The notes: generated by a model from the sequence alone, not told the origin. A DNA stretch of 64,000 nucleotides from Burkholderiaceae bacterium (GCA_026125795.1 JAHCKM010000001.1:1-64000), one strand, 5' to 3'; counted from the stretch's first letter, positions 32,809-42,460 are shown. Program-made: numbers and translations.

Positions 32809-33792
32809 ATGAAGCGCATTCCCCTTGTCATCGCGCTCGTCGGCGCCGCCGTGATGCTCGCGGTGCCGCCCTTCCTCAAGAGCTACGGCATTTACTTGTT
32901 CAGCTACTGGCTGGTGTTCGTGATCGCCACTATGGGCCTGAACCTCACGGTGGGCTACGCCGGACAGAAGTCGCTCGGCCATGCGGCGTTCTTCGGCATC
33001 GGCGCCTACACGGTGGCGATCCTGCTGAAGGCCGGCGTCAGCTTCTGGCTCGGCCTGCCGCTGGCGATGCTGGGCTGCTTTGTGATCGGGCTCATCATCG
33101 GATTCCCCGCGCTGCGCGTGCAGACGATCTATCTCGCCTTCGCCACGCTCGGCTTCAACACCGCCGTGTGGCTGGTGCTGCGCAACGAGGAATGGCTGAC
33201 CGGCGGCACCTTCGGCATCAACAACATCGCGCGGCCATCGCTGTTCGGCCTCAGTCTCGACGGCAACCTCGCGTACTACTACTTCGTGCTCGGTGTGACG
33301 GTGCTGCTGGGCGCGCTGCTGTGGGGCCTGCTGCGCTCGCCGTGGGGCAAGGCCTTCACCGCGCTGCGCGACAACCCGATCCGCGCCGAGAGCCTGGGCG
33401 TCAACATCCAGGCCTACACGCTGCTGTCGTTCGCGATCGGCGCGGTGTATGCGGGCATCGCCGGCGCGCTGTTCGCATCCCTGGTGCAGTTCATCGAGCC
33501 GGCACCGTTCACGGTGGGCGCGTCGATCATGATGTACCTGATGGTGGTGCTCGGCGGGCCCGGCTACTTCTTCGGGCCGCTGCTGGGTTCGGCGGTCGGC
33601 GTGCTGCTGCCCGAGTGGCTGCGTTTCGCGCAGGCCTGGTACCTGTTCGTGTTCGGTGTGGCGGTGATCCTGCTGATGCTGTGGCTGCCCGACGGTTTGC
33701 TGAGCATTCCCGATCGCATTCGCGCCAAGCGACATGCGCGTGAGGCTGCGGCGCAGCGTGCTGCGGCCGCCGCGAGAGTGGGAGTCGTTTGA
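32809..33792 (+). CDS. LivM-type ABC permease
   Basis: 327 residues, eight or more helices; MGLNLTVGYAGQKSLGHAAF and RDNPIRAESLGVNIQAYTLL are LivM hallmarks, with LGGPGYFFGPLLGSAVGVLL near the end. ATG 32809 follows the LivH stop by five bases (a GTG at 32800 is in frame). The positively charged C-terminal tail (RIRAKRHAREAAAQRAAAAA) is longer than usual. A 666-bp non-coding, hairpin-rich stretch follows instead of the expected livG. Confidence 0.95.
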   Translation: MKRIPLVIALVGAAVMLAVPPFLKSYGIYLFSYWLVFVIATMGLNLTVGYAGQKSLGHAAFFGIGAYTVAILLKAGVSFWLGLPLAMLGCFVIGLIIGFPALRVQTIYLAFATLGFNTAVWLVLRNEEWLTGGTFGINNIARPSLFGLSLDGNLAYYYFVLGVTVLLGALLWGLLRSPWGKAFTALRDNPIRAESLGVNIQAYTLLSFAIGAVYAGIAGALFASLVQFIEPAPFTVGASIMMYLMVVLGGPGYFFGPLLGSAVGVLLPEWLRFAQAWYLFVFGVAVILLMLWLPDGLLSIPDRIRAKRHAREAAAQRAAAAARVGVV

Positions 33793-33825
33793 GATGCGAC
33801 GCTCTTTGCGTACGGAGTGCGCGCG

Positions 33826-34061
33826 GCGCGGCGGGCGGTACCCGGTGTGGGCTCCTACTGGGTCGGTCGGCCCTGCGGGCCGACTGCGCTGCGGTGCTCG
33901 CGGCACAAGGGCGGCTGCGATGCCGCTCGCAATCGGCGCTGAACGCGCCGCTGCTTCATGGCTTCTCGCCGGTCCGGTCCCTGCGGGCCCGGACTCCCCC
34001 TTGTGCCGCTGCGCTCCTCGCCGCCCCACAAGTCGCTCACCCCGGGTACCGCCCACCGCGC
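33826..34061. repeat. 236-bp element bounded by 26-bp imperfect inverted repeats
   Basis: Left end 33826-33851 and right end 34036-34061 are complementary at 23 of 26 positions (core GGGCGGTACCCGG). Inside, GCGGCACAAGGG (33900-33911) pairs perfectly with 33998-34009. The whole could fold into one long interrupted hairpin or be a MITE-like unit. Confidence 0.6.
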
Positions 34062-34290
34062 AGCACCGCTCGTGGTGTGCATCGACGAAAACCTCGATGG
34101 TGCCTGGCAAAGCCGTGGTCGGGTGTGAGCCGGCAGCGACATCTGCGGCGCGGAGGACCGCAGAGCGCATGGCCGCGCGCCCGCAGCGCGCGCTTCTACC
34201 TCTGACTCGCGTCGACTGTTTGAGCGTAACGACCGAAGGGAGTGAAGCGAGTTTCGACGCGGGCCATGCGATCGATGGAGTGAGCCCGGA

Positions 34291-34320
34291 CGTGGGACAG
34301 TCCCTGCGGACTGTCCCACG
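34291..34320 (+). repeat. perfect 13-bp hairpin
   Basis: CGTGGGACAGTCC, loop CTGC, GGACTGTCCCACG. It lies about 140 bp upstream of livG and is the strongest single stem of the insert; no T-run follows. Confidence 0.75.
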
Positions 34321-34330
34321 CCTGGCGAAC

Positions 34331-34383
34331 GCCGTTGCGCTTGCAAGTGCAACGGCACGCAGGGGAGTCGGCCGCAGGCCGAC
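34331..34383 (+). repeat. two further hairpins before livG
   Basis: GCCGTTGC (34331-34338) pairs with GCAACGGC (34349-34356). GTCGGCC (34367-34373), loop GCA, pairs with GGCCGAC (34377-34383). The latter repeats the GTCGGCCC/GGGCCGAC stem at 33866-33884. Confidence 0.6.
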
Positions 34384-34458
34384 CGTCGCAGCCGAGCGCC
34401 GGCGCATTCCCGGCCGCGGCTTTGCCCCGCTCGGTCGCACGCAGACGGAGGCACGCAA

Positions 34459-35205
34459 GTGACAGCCCCGGTCCTCAAAGTCACCGACCTGAAGAAGTCC
34501 TACGGCGCGATCAAGGCGGTCGACGGCGTCAGCTTCGAAGTCATGCCCGGCGAGATCTTCGGCGTCATCGGGCCCAACGGCTCCGGCAAGACCACGATGT
34601 TCAACAGCGTGCTCGGGCAGATCACGCCGAACGCCGGCCGCATCGAGTTGAACGGCAAGGACATCACCGGCGAGTCTCCGATGCGGCTCAACCGGCTCGG
34701 CGTCGGGCGCACGTTCCAGACGCTGCAGGTGTTCGGCAAGATGACCGTGCGCGACAACCTGCTGGTGGCGGCGCAGGAACACAAGGGCACGATGTTCGGT
34801 CGTTTGTTCGAGCCCGGCGACTCGGGCCTGGGCCCGAAGGCCGATGCGCTGATCGATCAGTTCCGCATCCGCCACGTCGCCGACAAGAAGGCGGGCGAAC
34901 TGAGCTACGGCCAGCAGAAGCTGGTGGACATCGCGATGGCCTTCATGAGCGAGCCTGCGCTGGTGCTGCTCGACGAGCCGTGCGCCGGCGTCAACCCGAG
35001 CCTGGTGGGCGGCATCAGCACGCTGCTCAAAGAGCTCAACCAGACACGTCGAGGCTCGTTCATCGTGATCGAGCACAACATGGACTTCGTGATGGACCTG
35101 TGCCATCGCATCATGGTGATGGTCGAAGGTCAGGTGATGGCGATCGGCACACCGGCCGAGATCCGCGGCAACAAGCAGGTGCTCGACGCCTACCTGGGGA
35201 GCTGA
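34459..35205 (+). CDS. LivG-type ABC ATPase
   Basis: 248 residues from GTG 34459, with a good SD (GGAGG, seven bases upstream). Walker A GPNGSGKTT near residue 38, Q-loop GRTFQTLQVFGKMTVRDNL, signature LSYGQQKLVDIAMAF, Walker B LVLLDEPCAGVNP, H-loop IEHNMD. The SPMRLNRLGVGRTFQ insert is typical of LivG. Pairs with the LivF ATPase downstream. Confidence 0.95.
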   Translation: MTAPVLKVTDLKKSYGAIKAVDGVSFEVMPGEIFGVIGPNGSGKTTMFNSVLGQITPNAGRIELNGKDITGESPMRLNRLGVGRTFQTLQVFGKMTVRDNLLVAAQEHKGTMFGRLFEPGDSGLGPKADALIDQFRIRHVADKKAGELSYGQQKLVDIAMAFMSEPALVLLDEPCAGVNPSLVGGISTLLKELNQTRRGSFIVIEHNMDFVMDLCHRIMVMVEGQVMAIGTPAEIRGNKQVLDAYLGS

Positions 35206-35214
35206 AGACATGAC

Positions 35215-35287
35215 GACCCCACGCTCACTCCGTTCGCTGCCCCCCGAGGGGGCGCTGAGGGCCCTTCGGGCGGCCGGGCGGGCCCTC
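35215..35287 (+). repeat. dispersed GC-rich repeat, copy B
   Basis: ACCCCACGCTCACTCCGTTC, GCTGCCCCCCGAGGGGGCGC, TGAGGGCCCTTCGGGCGGCC. It fills the gap between livG and livF and ends directly at the livF ATG, leaving livF with no good SD. GGGCCCTTCGGGCGGCC can fold. Confidence 0.65.
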
Positions 35288-35288
35288 G

Positions 35289-36035
<747 letters not shown>

Positions 36036-36060
36036 TCGGGGCTCGTTGATCGGAGCTGAC

Positions 36061-37056
36061 GTGCCGACATCCAACGCGGTTGATCGAACCATCGCACGCT
36101 GGTTGCGCCCAGTCCTTGCGCTCGCTGTGGCCTGCGCCACCGTCAGCGCCGGCGCGCTCGACCTGCAGGGCCACCGCGGCGCTCGGGGGCTGGCGCCGGA
36201 GAACACGCTGGGCGGCTTCGAGGTCGCGCTGCAGCACGGCGTGACCACGCTGGAGCTCGACATCGCGATCACGCGCGACGGCGTGCTGGTGATCCACCAC
36301 GATCTTGCGCTGCACCCGGCGATAGCGCGCGACGCGCAGGGGCGGTGGCTGGCGCAGCCGAGCGCTCCGATCCACGCCATGACCTTCGACGAGCTGCAGC
36401 GCTACGACGTCGGCCGCCTGCAGCCGGGCCATCGCTACAGCGCCAACCACCCTGACCAGGCGCCGGCCGACGGCGCGCGCATCCCGCGCCTGAGCGACTT
36501 GTTCGACCTGGTGAAGACAGGCGGCCACGACCGGGTGCGCTTCGCGATCGAGACCAAGATCGATCCGCGCCGGCCCGAGGCCACGCTGTCGCCAGATGCG
36601 TTCGCCCAGGCGGTGGTCGACGAGATCCGCAAGGCCGGCATGGCGGGGCGCTCGCAGATCCTGTCGTTCGACTGGCGCGCGCTGCAGGTGGTGCAGCGCA
36701 TCGCGCCGGAGATCCCCACCGTCTACCTCAGCGCCCAGCAGAGCTGGCTCGACAACATCGGCGCTTCGGCACCGGAGCCCTCACCCTGGACGGCGGGTCT
36801 CAAGTACGCCGACCATCGGTCGGTGCCGCGGCTGGTCAAGGCCGCGGGTGGCCGGTTCTGGTCGGTGTACCACGGTGATGTCGACGCCGCCAAGGTGAAA
36901 GAGGCGCAGTCGCTCGGGCTGAAGGTGCTGGTCTGGACGGTCAACGATGCGCCGACGATGGAGCGTCTGCTCGACCTCGGCATCGACGGCTTGATCACCG
37001 ACCGGCCCGACATTGCGCGCAAGGTGCTGGACGCGCGCGGCATCGTGCCGCGCTGA
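36061..37056 (+). CDS. glycerophosphodiester phosphodiesterase family protein
   Basis: 331 residues from GTG 36061 (GGAGC seven bases upstream). A hydrophobic signal segment (WLRPVLALAVACATVSAGAL) predicts export. GDPD core: LQGHRGARGLAPENTLGGFE (catalytic His-Arg) and TTLELDIAITRDGVLVIHHD (Glu, Asp, second His); late IETKID and WTVNDAPTMERLLDLGIDGL complete the TIM barrel. Hydrolyses glycerophosphodiesters in the periplasm. It lies 25 bp after livF and may be cotranscribed, but its link to the putative quinate/shikimate pathway is unclear. Confidence 0.92.
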   Translation: MPTSNAVDRTIARWLRPVLALAVACATVSAGALDLQGHRGARGLAPENTLGGFEVALQHGVTTLELDIAITRDGVLVIHHDLALHPAIARDAQGRWLAQPSAPIHAMTFDELQRYDVGRLQPGHRYSANHPDQAPADGARIPRLSDLFDLVKTGGHDRVRFAIETKIDPRRPEATLSPDAFAQAVVDEIRKAGMAGRSQILSFDWRALQVVQRIAPEIPTVYLSAQQSWLDNIGASAPEPSPWTAGLKYADHRSVPRLVKAAGGRFWSVYHGDVDAAKVKEAQSLGLKVLVWTVNDAPTMERLLDLGIDGLITDRPDIARKVLDARGIVPR

Positions 37057-37079
37057 ACGGCAGGACAAGGAGCAAGCCC

Positions 37080-37958
37080 ATGTCGCAGACGATCGAACGC
37101 GAAGCCATTGCCGAAATGGCCAACCCGCTCGGGCTGGACGGCATCGAGTTCGTCGAATACGCCACCAGCCGGCCGCAGGCGCTCGGGCAGGTGCTGGAGA
37201 TGATGGGCTTCAAGCCGGTGGCGCGGCACCGCTCGCGCGAGGTGCTGCTGTACCGCCAGGGGCCGATGAACGTGGTGATCAATGCGCACGTCGATCAGCG
37301 ATCGCGCCGCGTCGCGCCCAACGAGACGCCGGTGATCGCTGCGGTGGCCCTGCGCGTGCGGGACGCCGCGGCGGCCTACAAGCGCGCGCTCGAGCGCGGC
37401 GCCTGGGCGGTGCCGACGCATGTCGAGGTGATGGAGCTCAACATCCCGGCGATCCACGGCGTCGGCACGAGCCGCATCTATTTCGTCGACCGCTACCGCG
37501 AGTTCTCGATCTACGACGTCGACTTCGTGCCCATCCCGACGGTCGAGCGCAACCCGCCCGCGCTCGCCGGGCTGCACTGGTTCGGCCTGGTGCAGTACAT
37601 CGGCAACGACCGCATGGAAGACTGGAGCGAGTTCTACCGCGAGCTGTTCGGCTTCGAGGCATTGCCTGATGAGCAGCGCTTCGGCATCCTGCCCAAGGGG
37701 CGCATCCTGCGCAGCCCGTGCCGCAGCTTCTTTCTGCAGCTGATCGAGCCGGATCCGAGCGTGGTCGACGTCGAAGGCGAAGAGAGCCTGAGCCGCGTCG
37801 GGCTCGGCGCGCCCGACATCGGCGCCGCGGTCAAGGCCTTGCAGGCGCGCGGCGTCGAGTTCATCGAGGCGGCCGATCTGCACACCGAGGCACGCGGCGC
37901 GCTCACCAAGAGCTGGCTCGGCGGCGTGATGTTCGAGCTGGTGCGCGATCCGAAGTGA
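37080..37958 (+). CDS. 4-hydroxyphenylpyruvate dioxygenase-like VOC protein
   Basis: 292 residues. NPLGLDGIEFVEYATSRPQA is the HPPD N-terminal signature, and the second VOC half begins LHWFGLVQYIGNDRMEDWSE. Of the three Fe(II) ligands of HPPD, His166 and Glu286 (GGVMFELVRD) are kept, but the middle His is Arg239 (ESLSRVGLG in place of the usual xIQHIAL), so ordinary HPPD activity is doubtful. QuiC1-type dehydroshikimate dehydratases carry such an HPPD-like domain at their C-terminus, fused to the domain encoded by the next gene here. Likely a separate partner subunit of that enzyme. SD AAGGAG upstream of ATG 37080. Confidence 0.85.
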   Translation: MSQTIEREAIAEMANPLGLDGIEFVEYATSRPQALGQVLEMMGFKPVARHRSREVLLYRQGPMNVVINAHVDQRSRRVAPNETPVIAAVALRVRDAAAAYKRALERGAWAVPTHVEVMELNIPAIHGVGTSRIYFVDRYREFSIYDVDFVPIPTVERNPPALAGLHWFGLVQYIGNDRMEDWSEFYRELFGFEALPDEQRFGILPKGRILRSPCRSFFLQLIEPDPSVVDVEGEESLSRVGLGAPDIGAAVKALQARGVEFIEAADLHTEARGALTKSWLGGVMFELVRDPK

Positions 37959-38040
37959 GCCGGGGCCGGGCTTTTCCCCAGCCGGCCTTTGTCCGCATCG
38001 GGGACCGGCTCATGTACCCGTCAGACGAGGGGCAAATACC

Positions 38041-38934
38041 ATGATCAGCGACTTCGGCATGGACACGATCACGCTGTCGGGCAGCCTGCCCGCCAAGCTG
38101 CGTGCAATGCGCGACGCCGGCTTCACGCAGGTGATGCTGAAGGCAAACGACCTCACCGGGCACCCCGAGGGCGTGGACGACGCGGTGCGCATCGTCAAAC
38201 AGAGCGGGCTGCGCGTCACGGGTTTCCAGGTGCTGCGCGACTTCGAAGGACTCTCGGGCCACCTGCATGGCTACAAGGTCGACATCGCCAAGGCCATGCT
38301 CGAGATGGCGCGCGCCGTCGGCGCGCCCCTGTTGCTGGCCTGTTCGTCGACGAGCACGCATGCCACGCAGGACCTCGACTCGCTGGCGGGCGATCTGCGC
38401 AAGCTGGCCATGCTGGCCGTGCCGCTCGGGTTGAAGATCGCCTACGAGGGTTTGAGCTGGGGCCGCACGGTCAACGAGTTCACCACCGCGTGGGAGGTCG
38501 TGAGCCGCGCCGATGCGCCCAACCTGGGCTTGGGGCTGGATTCGTTCCACATCTTCGCCGCCAAGACGCCGCTCGACGAGCTGGAAGCGCTCGACCCGGA
38601 CCGGATCTTTCTCGTGCAGCTGGCCGACTTCATGTGGCACGAGGTGCGTTCGTTCGAGGAACGCATGGCCACCGCGCGGCACTTTCGCGTCTTTCCGGGC
38701 GAAGGCGTGCACAGCGCCCAGCTGGCCGAGCTGGTGCTCAAGCTCGATGCGCTCGGCTACCGCCGCGACTACAGCTTCGAGGTGTTCAACGACGACTACC
38801 AGCAGATCCCGCCCGAGGCGGTGGCCGAGCGTGCGCGCCGCTCCGCGCTGTGGCTCGGCGAAGAGGTGCTGCGCCGCTCGGTACCATTGCCCAATGCGAT
38901 GCGGCTGCGGCCCCAGCGGCCGGCCGCCGAGTGA
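38041..38934 (+). CDS. 3-dehydroshikimate dehydratase (TIM-barrel domain)
   Basis: 297 residues, sugar-phosphate-isomerase-like barrel. It follows the pattern of the N-terminal domain of QuiC1/AsbF-type enzymes: [87 protein letters not shown] and YSFEVFND. The four divalent-metal ligands expected are present: Glu136, Asp167, Gln193, Glu247. It would convert 3-dehydroshikimate to protocatechuate. The C-terminal HPPD-like domain of fused homologues is missing here and is encoded by the preceding gene. 82 bp separate it from that gene. Confidence 0.88.
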   Translation: MISDFGMDTITLSGSLPAKLRAMRDAGFTQVMLKANDLTGHPEGVDDAVRIVKQSGLRVTGFQVLRDFEGLSGHLHGYKVDIAKAMLEMARAVGAPLLLACSSTSTHATQDLDSLAGDLRKLAMLAVPLGLKIAYEGLSWGRTVNEFTTAWEVVSRADAPNLGLGLDSFHIFAAKTPLDELEALDPDRIFLVQLADFMWHEVRSFEERMATARHFRVFPGEGVHSAQLAELVLKLDALGYRRDYSFEVFNDDYQQIPPEAVAERARRSALWLGEEVLRRSVPLPNAMRLRPQRPAAE

Positions 38935-38960
38935 TAAGCGGGCATGACGGAGAACATCAT

Positions 38961-39431
38961 TTGAAGATCCTGGTCCTGAACGGCCCCAACCTCAACCTGC
39001 TCGGCCAGCGCGAGCCGGCCGTCTACGGCGCGGCCACGCTGGCCGATGTCGAATCGCTGTGCCGTGACGCCGCGGCGAAAGCCGGCGCCACGGCCGAATG
39101 CCGACAGTCGAACCACGAGGGACTGCTGGTCGACTGGATCCAGGAGGCCGGCGCCGCCTGGCGCGCCGGCACGCTGCTCGGCGTGGTGCTGAACGCCGGT
39201 GCCTACACACACACCTCGGTGGCGCTGCACGACGCGATCAAGGGCAGCGGCGTGCCGGTGATCGAGGTGCACATCTCCAACGTGCACGCGCGCGAGGCGT
39301 TCCGCCACCACTCCTACCTGTCGCCGGTGGCGGCCGGCATCGTGGTCGGCTTCGGCATCGACGGCTACGTGCTGGCGATCCAGGGTCTGGCCCGGCGTGC
39401 CGCCGCTGCCGGGGGTGCGGTGCGTACCTGA
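38961..39431 (+). CDS. aroQ: type II 3-dehydroquinate dehydratase
   Basis: 156 residues from TTG 38961 with GGAG nine bases upstream; no in-frame ATG precedes the conserved start [20 protein letters not shown]. Catalytic Tyr22 (VYG), [33 protein letters not shown] and [11 protein letters not shown] are all present. It interconverts 3-dehydroquinate and 3-dehydroshikimate. Directly after the dehydroshikimate dehydratase it probably serves quinate catabolism (QuiB role), though a biosynthetic role is not excluded. Confidence 0.92.
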   Translation: MKILVLNGPNLNLLGQREPAVYGAATLADVESLCRDAAAKAGATAECRQSNHEGLLVDWIQEAGAAWRAGTLLGVVLNAGAYTHTSVALHDAIKGSGVPVIEVHISNVHAREAFRHHSYLSPVAAGIVVGFGIDGYVLAIQGLARRAAAAGGAVRT

Positions 39432-39543
39432 TGACGGCGCGGGTGCTCGAAACCCTGCTTGCGCCGCAGCGGGCGCTTCACGCGGCGGCCGGTTGTCCTT
39501 ATGCTGTGGCCGTGCCATTCGGGAGGGGCGAGGAGCGCAGCCC

Positions 39544-39999
39544 ATGTCCGTTGTCGATCCCGACATGAACGCCCAATCTGCCACCGGGCCGCTGCGCGGC
39601 AAGGTCCTCTATGTGGAGGACGATGAGACCAACGTGGCGTTGGTGCGCGCCTTGCTGGAGCGCCACCCCGGCATCGAGATGCTGCACGCCGCCTCGGGGC
39701 GCGACGGCATCCGCATGGTGCGCAGCGAGCGGCCCGACTTCGTGCTGCTCGACATGAACCTGCCCGACATCTCGGGGCTGGAGGTGGTGCGCGAGCTCAA
39801 CGTCGACATCACGTCGCGCGGGCTGCGCGTGAACATCCTCACCGGCGATCCGCTGTCGATGGACATCATCAAGGCGATGAGCCTCGGCGCCTATGAATAC
39901 TGGCTCAAGCCGCTGACGCTGCAGGTGTTTGAAGACGGGCTGCGGCGCGCGCTGTCGGGCAAACGGGCCGACCCCAAGCGCACGCTGCCGAGACGTTGA
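39544..39999 (+). CDS. single-domain response regulator (receiver only)
   Basis: 151 residues from ATG 39544; GAGGAG lies 12 bases upstream. Receiver signature: VLYVEDDETNVALVRALLER (acidic pair), FVLLDMNLPDISGLEVVREL (phospho-Asp), ILTGDP, and EYWLKPLTLQVFEDGL (conserved Lys). There is no output domain, so it acts by protein contact, like CheY or Spo0F. No cognate kinase is adjacent. Confidence 0.9.
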   Translation: MSVVDPDMNAQSATGPLRGKVLYVEDDETNVALVRALLERHPGIEMLHAASGRDGIRMVRSERPDFVLLDMNLPDISGLEVVRELNVDITSRGLRVNILTGDPLSMDIIKAMSLGAYEYWLKPLTLQVFEDGLRRALSGKRADPKRTLPRR

Positions 40000-40137
40000 C
40001 CACTCGGTAGCGGCCCGGCGGACGCGTTCCTCTCAAGCGCCGACACCCATCGGCCGGCAACGCGCCGGGTCCACGCGGTCCGCTTGGACGAAACGGCGCG
40101 ATGAGTTCCGAGGTGTTCCGACGCCACAATCGCGCCC

Positions 40138-40767
40138 GTGTCCGATTCCTCCCTTGCGGCCCTGTTCGCACAATCGCTGCTGATCGGCTTCTCGATCGCC
40201 GCGCCGGTCGGCCCGATCGGGCTGTTGACGATCCAGCGCACCTTGAACCAGGGGCCGGCCGCCGGGCTGGCCACCGGCATGGGCGCGGCGGTGGCCGATG
40301 CCGCCTACGGCGCAGTGGGCGCGTTCGGCGTCACGGTGCTGATCCAGGCCCTGACCGCGGCGCGTCTGCCGCTGGCCCTTGGCGGGGCGGCCTTCCTGTT
40401 GTGGATGGCGTGGTCGATCTGGCGCGCGCCGGTGACCGAGCGCGCGGCAAGCGCCGGTGGCGGCGGCGACCTGCTGCGCTGCTTTGCCGGCACCTTCGCG
40501 CTGACGTTGAGCAACCCGGCGACCATCTTGTCGTTCATCGCGGTGTTCGGCGCCATCGCCGGACGCCTGCAGGTGGTCTCACCGTGGACCATGATCGCAG
40601 GCGTGTTGATCGGCTCGGCGCTGTGGTGGCTGCTGCTGGCCACCGCGGTGGGTCGCTTGCGCGAGCGCTTCGATGCGCGCTGGCGGCGCCGCGTCAACGT
40701 GGCGTCGGCCGTCGTGCTGGCGGGTTTTGCGCTGTGGCAGGTGCTGGATCTGCTGTTGGGCCGCTGA
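40138..40767 (+). CDS. LysE/RhtB-family exporter
   Basis: 209 residues from GTG 40138, six hydrophobic segments. LIGFSIAAPVGPIGLLTIQR, ATGMGAAVADAAYGAVGAFG and FALTLSNPATILSFIAVFGA are the LysE family motifs. Exports amino acids or related metabolites; substrate unknown. Its last 74 bp overlap the convergent RNA-ligase-like gene. Confidence 0.92.
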   Translation: MSDSSLAALFAQSLLIGFSIAAPVGPIGLLTIQRTLNQGPAAGLATGMGAAVADAAYGAVGAFGVTVLIQALTAARLPLALGGAAFLLWMAWSIWRAPVTERAASAGGGGDLLRCFAGTFALTLSNPATILSFIAVFGAIAGRLQVVSPWTMIAGVLIGSALWWLLLATAVGRLRERFDARWRRRVNVASAVVLAGFALWQVLDLLLGR

Positions 40768-41296
40768 ACCGGCCGCCCGGATAGAACGCCACGTTGCGAT
40801 AGTGGCCGCCGGCCGAGGCCACCAGCGCGAACGATGACACCAACCAGCGTTGCGGCGGCGGAAGCGCCTGCCATGAGGCGCCCGCCGCACGGCGCGCGAG
40901 CGTGACGTGCGGCCTGAACGGACGGGTTTCCACGCGTTGGCCCGCGCGCCGCAGCGACGAGACGAGCCGCGCATGGAGCTCGTGCAAACCGGCAGCGGTG
41001 TTCAGAGGCTCCACCACCACCAGCCCGCGCGGCCACGTTGCCGCGGCGCCCAGCTCGAGCTCGAGCGGCGCGAACGGCTGCTCGAGCGCCGGCATCAGCG
41101 TTGCGAGCTGCGCGTGCGGCACCGCGCCGAGAAAGTGCAGCGTCAGGTGCCAGCGCGCCGCGCCTTCGCGTGCGGCGCCGGCCGGCAACGCGATCGCCGC
41201 ATCACACGCGCGCAGCCACGCGGCGGCATCACCATCGGGCCACAGCGCCAGGAACAGTCGCAGCGTGCCCGCGGGCGTTGCAGCGGCGGCCGGCAC
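40694..41296 (-). CDS. thpR: RNA 2',3'-cyclic phosphodiesterase/2'-5' RNA ligase-like protein
   Basis: 200 residues, 2H phosphoesterase superfamily. The two H-x-T/S-x motifs are HLTLHFLGAVP and RPHVTLARR, and LRLFLALWPDGDAAAWLRA is the family start. The C-terminal 30 residues (GPTADPAPATAQNPPARRPT) are low complexity and lie within the overlap with lysE on the other strand, suggesting read-through of an original stop. Confidence 0.88.
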   Translation of the reverse strand: MPAAAATPAGTLRLFLALWPDGDAAAWLRACDAAIALPAGAAREGAARWHLTLHFLGAVPHAQLATLMPALEQPFAPLELELGAAATWPRGLVVVEPLNTAAGLHELHARLVSSLRRAGQRVETRPFRPHVTLARRAAGASWQALPPPQRWLVSSFALVASAGGHYRNVAFYPGGRFSGPTADPAPATAQNPPARRPTPR

Positions 41297-41326
41297 GCGT
41301 TGATTTCCGCCCAGGCGCCAATCGTG

Positions 41327-42460
41327 TCAACCGGCCCGGCGCGCCTCGCCGGGCGCGAGCTCGGTGGCCACCCGCTCGGCAATCGCCAGCGCCGAGGTCA
41401 GCCCCGGAGATTCGATGCCGAACAGGTTCACCAGACCGGCCACGCCGTGTTGGGCCGGCCCGTCGATGCAGAAGTCCTGCGCCGGCTCGCCCGGCCCTCG
41501 GATCTTCGGCCGCACGCCGACATAACCCGGCTGCAATGCGCCGTCGGGCAAGCCGGGCCAATAGCGCCGCACCTCGCCGTAGAAATGATCGGCCTCGTGC
41601 TCGTCCACGTGGTAGTCCAGCCCGTTCACCCAGTGAAAGCTCGGGCCGAACTTGGCCTGTCCGCCGAGGTCGAGCGTCAGGTGCACGCCGAGGTGGCTCG
41701 ACTCGCCCGGCGCCGGATAGACCAGGCGCGAGAACGGCGAGCGCCCGCTCAAGGTGAAGTAGTTGCCCTTCGCAAAATACCGTGGCGGCACGTGCTCGGG
41801 GCTCAGGCCCTGCGTGGCGGCGGCCAGCACCGGTGCGCCGTGGCCGGCGCTGTTGACCACCACATCGGCCAGCAGGCGCATCGCGCCTGCGCCGCCCACG
41901 TCGAGCTCGATCCCCTGCGGCGTCACGGCGGCGCTGCGCACCGGCGACTGCAGTGCCAGCATGGCGCCGGCGCGTTGTGCATCGCCGAGCAGCGCCAGCA
42001 TCAGGCCGTGGCTGTCGACGATGCCGGTCGACGGCGACAACAGCGCGCGCACGCAGCGCAGCTGCGGCTCGAGCGCGAGCGCCTCGTCGCGTGTGAGCCA
42101 CTGCAGGTCGGCCACGCCATTGGCGCGCGCGCGTTGTTCGATCAGCTGCAGCTGCGCCACCTCGGCGTCGTTCTGCGCCACGATCAGCTTGCCGCAGCGG
42201 CGGTGGCTTACCTGGTGCGCGGCGCAGTACTCGTACAGCAGCGCCTTGCCGCGCACACACAGTTGTGCGCGCAGCGAACCGGTGGGGTAGTAGATGCCGG
42301 CGTGGATCACTTCGCTGTTGCGCGCGCTGGTGGCGGTGCCGAAGGCGTTCTCGGCTTCGACGATGATCACTTCATGGCCGGCTTGTGCCAGCGCGCGCGC
42401 ACACGCCAGGCCGACCACACCGGCGCCCACGACGACGCATCCCACACGCTCAGCCGACAT
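41327..42460 (-). CDS. FAD-dependent oxidoreductase, LhgO-like
   Basis: 377 residues from ATG 42460 (11-residue longer form from 42493 possible). [20 protein letters not shown] is the Rossmann GxGxxG, and [20 protein letters not shown] is the conserved loop of L-2-hydroxyglutarate oxidases; [20 protein letters not shown] and [20 protein letters not shown] also fit that group. It would oxidise an L-2-hydroxy acid using FAD and pass electrons to quinone. It stands 30 bp after the RNA-ligase-like gene on the same strand order. Confidence 0.9.
   Translation of the reverse strand: MSAERVGCVVVGAGVVGLACARALAQAGHEVIIVEAENAFGTATSARNSEVIHAGIYYPTGSLRAQLCVRGKALLYEYCAAHQVSHRRCGKLIVAQNDAEVAQLQLIEQRARANGVADLQWLTRDEALALEPQLRCVRALLSPSTGIVDSHGLMLALLGDAQRAGAMLALQSPVRSAAVTPQGIELDVGGAGAMRLLADVVVNSAGHGAPVLAAATQGLSPEHVPPRYFAKGNYFTLSGRSPFSRLVYPAPGESSHLGVHLTLDLGGQAKFGPSFHWVNGLDYHVDEHEADHFYGEVRRYWPGLPDGALQPGYVGVRPKIRGPGEPAQDFCIDGPAQHGVAGLVNLFGIESPGLTSALAIAERVATELAPGEARRAG

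Larger units (their letters stand above)
33793..34458. repeat. 666-bp hairpin-rich insert between livM and livG
   Basis: No credible gene: open frames here are Arg/Ala/Pro-rich and cross the structures. The stretch holds nested inverted repeats and a series of stems with TGC/GCA-type loops (33866-33884, 33972-33990, 34208-34261, 34291-34320, 34331-34356, 34367-34383). A phrase near 34090 (ACCTCGATGGTGCCTGGCAA) and TGTTTGAGCG near 34218 resemble dispersed Burkholderiales repeats, from memory. It breaks an otherwise compact ABC operon and could attenuate or process the transcript. Confidence 0.65.

Noticed and set aside
33734-34462. 242-codon frame through the livM-livG insert
   Set aside because: It starts inside livM in another frame, is Arg/Ala/Pro-rich and crosses every hairpin; better explained as non-coding repeat.
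32695-35211. 838-codon open frame on the minus strand across livM-livG
   Set aside because: Antisense shadow of a high-GC coding region; composition is Arg/His/Gln-rich without any domain, and it spans the hairpin insert.
35210-35288. ATG at 35210 as livF start
   Set aside because: It is out of frame with LivF and reads through the dispersed repeat.
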